Below are positions 5,322 to 7,818 of a stretch of DNA of 7,818 bases, piece after piece. The position numbers were made by a program, and so were the translations under genes. Under the pieces are notes generated by a model that saw only the letters and a program-made list of their open reading frames with translations, did not search any database and was not told the origin of the DNA. Numbering within the stretch: the stretch's first letter is position 1; each line of letters begins with the position of its first letter. Source of the DNA: an uncultured Ruminococcus sp. (GTDB lineage: Bacteria > Bacillota > Clostridia > Oscillospirales > Acutalibacteraceae); the NCBI GenBank assembly GCA_905234305.1, contig CAJOHT010000096.1, positions 1 to 7,818 of the forward strand, given 5' to 3'.

Positions 5322-5519
5322 ATGAAAAGAACAATTATTGAGTTTTTAATAGGCTTACCCGTTATCATAATCGGCTTTTTTCTGCTCGATTACTTATACT
5401 GTACGTTTATTACGCACTCCCCGTTTGTTTTTAACGTCCAGGGTTGCGGGATCGCGGTTGCGGTATGGGCAGTTGTTGAAATCGTTACATTTATAATAAG
5501 AAGCAAAAACAGCAAATAG
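5322..5519 (+). CDS. Small two-helix membrane protein of unknown function
   Basis: A 65-residue protein that I do not recognise as a named family. It has two hydrophobic stretches, about residues 5-25 (IIEFLIGLPVIIIGFFLLDYL) and 42-59 (GCGIAVAVWAVVEIVTFI), joined by a short segment with TFITHSPFVFNVQ. The first helix has basic residues in front of it and the protein ends in RSKNSK, so both ends are predicted on the cytoplasmic side. AAGGAG at 5311-5316 supports the ATG. It sits 34 nt upstream of the large secreted LRR gene in the same direction, with no terminator between, so co-transcription is likely. A helper role in export or anchoring of the LRR protein is possible but is only guilt by association. 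Confidence 0.8.
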   Translation: MKRTIIEFLIGLPVIIIGFFLLDYLYCTFITHSPFVFNVQGCGIAVAVWAVVEIVTFIIRSKNSK

Positions 5520-5553
5520 TATAAACGAGCAAGCTGAGAAAGGTGGAATATGT

Positions 5554-7818
5554 ATGAAAAAAGTAATATCTTTGGGATTATCGGTTTTGATGATGATTTC
5601 TCTTTTTACCGCCGCTGTACCGTTTGTCGCAAGCGCAAAGGACGGAGAATACCGCGAAAACGGGTTTTGTTATGAGATTGTCGGCAGCAAAGCTACCATA
5701 ACGGGAATCGAGTCAGACGAACAATATCTGAATATTCTCGGTGAACTAGAAAACGGCTGCACTGTAACGGCTATCGGCGACGGCGCGTTCAGCGGTAATC
5801 TCAATATTGTTTCCGTTAACTGCGACGCCGCGCTTGAAAGCATCGGCGATTACGCTTTTGAGGCTTGTTCACATCTTAAAAAAGTTTCTTTTGACGGTCC
5901 TGTAGGAAGCATAGGCAAGGGAGCTTTCTCGGATTGTACTTCGCTTGAGTCGGTAACACTTAATAAAAATGTTAAATCTATCGGCGACGGCGCGTTCCTC
6001 TTTGATAAAGAATTGAATTATTTCGGGTTTCCGAAAAACCTTGAGGAAATCGGAGAATACGCCTTTGCTCTCAGCGGATTGTCGAACGTTATTATGAACA
6101 ATAAACTCAAAACTATCCCCGACAGGCTGTTTTACGGCTGCGAAGCATTGCGGAATATTTCCCTGCCGAAGAATCTTGAAAAAATCGGTAACTACGCTTT
6201 CACTAATTGTTCAAAGCTCGATATCGACAGCTTCCCCGACAGCCTTGATTCAATCGGCAACTACGCGTTTAGTCACTGCGCGCTGTCCTCGCTTTCATTT
6301 AACGGAAGCTCTATCGGCAAGGGTGCTTTCTCGGAGCTTTCCGATACTCTTGAGAGCGTTGAGTTTTCAGACAATCTTAAAAAAATAGGAACGCTCGCGT
6401 TTGAAACAACAACGATAAAGAACGTTGTACTTCCCGATAATTTAGCTCTCGAGAACGGCGCGTTCGCGGATATTACAACCGCTAAATACGCTGTAAAAGA
6501 TACTAACGGCAAGTACGTTTCAAAGGACGGAGTAATTTATACTAAGGACAATAAAACTCTTGTATACTATCCGAAGGAAAAGGGTTATAATTCCGAAAGC
6601 GGTGAGGAAGATCCCGAGTACATTTATAAAATTCCTAGCGGGGTTGAAAATATCGCTCCGTACGCGTTCTGCGGCGCTGACTTTGTAACTGAGGTAAAAA
6701 TGCCCGAAACGCTGACAAAAATCGACAACCACGCGTTTTTTAAAGCAGGACTCAAAAAGATAAGTATCCCTGACAGCGTAAAAACTATCGGCGATCACGC
6801 CTTTGCCGAAGTTCCGCAAGCGCAGGGACTCAGCCTCGGCTCTGTAGAAGAAATCGGAGATCTTGCTTTTTACGGTTTCGGCGAGGAGCCTATCACGGTA
6901 AAAATTCCCGACTCGCTTAAAGAGTTTAATCCAAACGCGTTTTTGGGAACGGGTATCAGTTTTACGGCTGATAAAAAATACAAGGCAAAAGATGGAATGC
7001 TTTATTCAGGCAACGGAAAAACTCTCCTGTTTTTACCTGAATCAGACGAAAAAACCTTTACCGTGCCCGAAACTGTTGAGAAAATCGCTCCGCGCGCGTT
7101 TGCCGCGAATAATACTGTAACTAAACTTATTATCACCTCCGCCTTAAAATCAATCGGCGAACAGGCGCTTGAATACTATATCGATTACAGCGACGGCTAC
7201 GAGTCGCTTAAATTCAAGGACGGGATGTATATTATCGGCAGCGCCTCCAAGGATGTAAAAACCTACGCGGATAATCACAATATCGGAGTATTCTCCGAAC
7301 AGCCGACGCAGAATATTAAATCGGTAACTCTTAAAGGCAAAAAAACCGCTGAGTTTATTATAAAAGGCGCTGATGTTCAGGATATCGTCTATTCATCAAG
7401 CAACGACAGGATCGCTTCCGTTTCCGACAGCGGAAAAATCACGGGACTAAGTAAGGGTACTACATATGTCACTGCGGCAACAGGCACAACCTACTTTAAA
7501 TGCAAGGTAAAAGTAACTTCCGAAAGCGGTATAAAATACACAGGCTTTGACGACAGCAATTATTACAGAGTTACGCCTAAAACCTATGAGCTTTGGAGAG
7601 AAAACTATCTTACGCACAACAGTAAGTTATCCGAAAGTTTTCTGGACGATGTTGACGAGTCGGCTATGTCGGCTTATCAGAGCGAAAGTTTTTATACAGC
7701 TATGTTCGGCGTTAATAATAAGGGAACCGATTTTTATAATATGGCTCTCAGAGATTTCGGAGAAGGCTTTGAGCCGATGATTTCCATATTGAACCACGCC
7801 TGTGATACCGAGCTTGCG
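5554..7818 (+). CDS. Secreted BspA-type LRR protein with Big_2 domain (3' end outside window)
   Basis: The frame is open for 755 codons up to the window edge, so the gene is partial here. AAAGGTGG (5538-5545) lies eight bases before the ATG at 5554; an overlapping ATG at 5550 is in another frame. Residues 1-27 form a signal peptide (MKKVISLGLSVLMMI..., probable cleavage ASA-KDG). LRR_5/BspA-type repeats run from about 63 to 567, interrupted by two beta-hairpin inserts of the DGVIYTKDNKTLVYYP type (about 319-345 and 476-498). They end in a cap, VKTYADNHNIGVF (near 568-580). Residues 590-655 are a bacterial Ig-like Big_2 domain (YSSSNDRIASVSDSGKITGL). From 660 a different, globular-looking region begins (YYRVTPKTYELWRENYL, then YQSESFYTAMFGVNNKGTDF and FGEGFEPMISILNHACDTEL). 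I do not recognise it, and it continues past the edge. The protein should be exported and surface-associated or released. The LRR part suggests binding, and the C-terminal part could be the effector or catalytic domain. Confidence 0.93.
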   Translation, partial: MKKVISLGLSVLMMISLFTAAVPFVASAKDGEYRENGFCYEIVGSKATITGIESDEQYLNILGELENGCTVTAIGDGAFSGNLNIVSVNCDAALESIGDYAFEACSHLKKVSFDGPVGSIGKGAFSDCTSLESVTLNKNVKSIGDGAFLFDKELNYFGFPKNLEEIGEYAFALSGLSNVIMNNKLKTIPDRLFYGCEALRNISLPKNLEKIGNYAFTNCSKLDIDSFPDSLDSIGNYAFSHCALSSLSFNGSSIGKGAFSELSDTLESVEFSDNLKKIGTLAFETTTIKNVVLPDNLALENGAFADITTAKYAVKDTNGKYVSKDGVIYTKDNKTLVYYPKEKGYNSESGEEDPEYIYKIPSGVENIAPYAFCGADFVTEVKMPETLTKIDNHAFFKAGLKKISIPDSVKTIGDHAFAEVPQAQGLSLGSVEEIGDLAFYGFGEEPITVKIPDSLKEFNPNAFLGTGISFTADKKYKAKDGMLYSGNGKTLLFLPESDEKTFTVPETVEKIAPRAFAANNTVTKLIITSALKSIGEQALEYYIDYSDGYESLKFKDGMYIIGSASKDVKTYADNHNIGVFSEQPTQNIKSVTLKGKKTAEFIIKGADVQDIVYSSSNDRIASVSDSGKITGLSKGTTYVTAATGTTYFKCKVKVTSESGIKYTGFDDSNYYRVTPKTYELWRENYLTHNSKLSESFLDDVDESAMSAYQSESFYTAMFGVNNKGTDFYNMALRDFGEGFEPMISILNHACDTELA

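Noticed and set aside
5161..5325. 55-codon open frame ending in an ATGA overlap with the small membrane protein gene
   Set aside because: It has no ATG, GTG or TTG start with a ribosome site at its head, it contains the putative promoter, and an open stretch of this length is expected by chance fairly often.

Overview
The window looks like a chromosomal segment of an anaerobic Firmicute, most likely class Clostridia and probably near Ruminococcus/Oscillospiraceae. This is an inference from four things: strong Shine-Dalgarno sites and sigma-A-type promoters, the rplM-rpsI pair, a zinc-type ROK glucokinase, and secreted BspA-type leucine-rich-repeat (LRR) proteins, one ending in the lysine-rich domain common in gut Clostridia.

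Layout. On the minus strand, 37-883 is the ribosomal-protein operon rplM-rpsI, driven by a consensus promoter (924-952). It is divergent from a ROK-family glucokinase (1145-2113, +) that has its own extended -10 promoter and a strong terminator (2140-2167). Converging on that terminator from the other side is a large secreted BspA-type LRR gene (2178-4395, -). It is broken by a frameshift near 3045 that the repeat register explains as a 5-nt deletion. Divergent from it lies a 74-residue Xre-type repressor gene (4520-4744, +). The shared 124-bp gap holds a near-consensus promoter for the LRR gene, a perfect TTGCACT/AGTGCAA palindrome just downstream of its -10, and a third half-site over the repressor's ribosome binding site. 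This looks like a self-contained regulator/surface-protein switch.

Next comes a tRNA operon, Met(CAT)-Glu(TTC)-Leu(TAA) (4825-5104, +), with a consensus promoter, an unusual hairpin between the second and third tRNAs, and a strong terminator (5106-5144). A second locus follows: a 65-residue two-helix membrane protein (5322-5519, +) and, 34 nt later, a second secreted BspA-type LRR protein (5554 to the window edge, +). That protein carries a bacterial Ig-like (Big_2) domain and then a domain I do not recognise, and it is cut off by the window end.

How it fits together. The left part and the tRNAs are housekeeping. The two LRR genes are accessory surface/secreted proteins lying on either side of the tRNA operon, each with its own apparent regulation. 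No mobile-element, CRISPR, phage or classical defence genes are visible. The least ordinary parts are the repressor/operator switch beside a frameshifted LRR gene, and the LRR-Big_2-unknown domain protein encoded with a small membrane protein.
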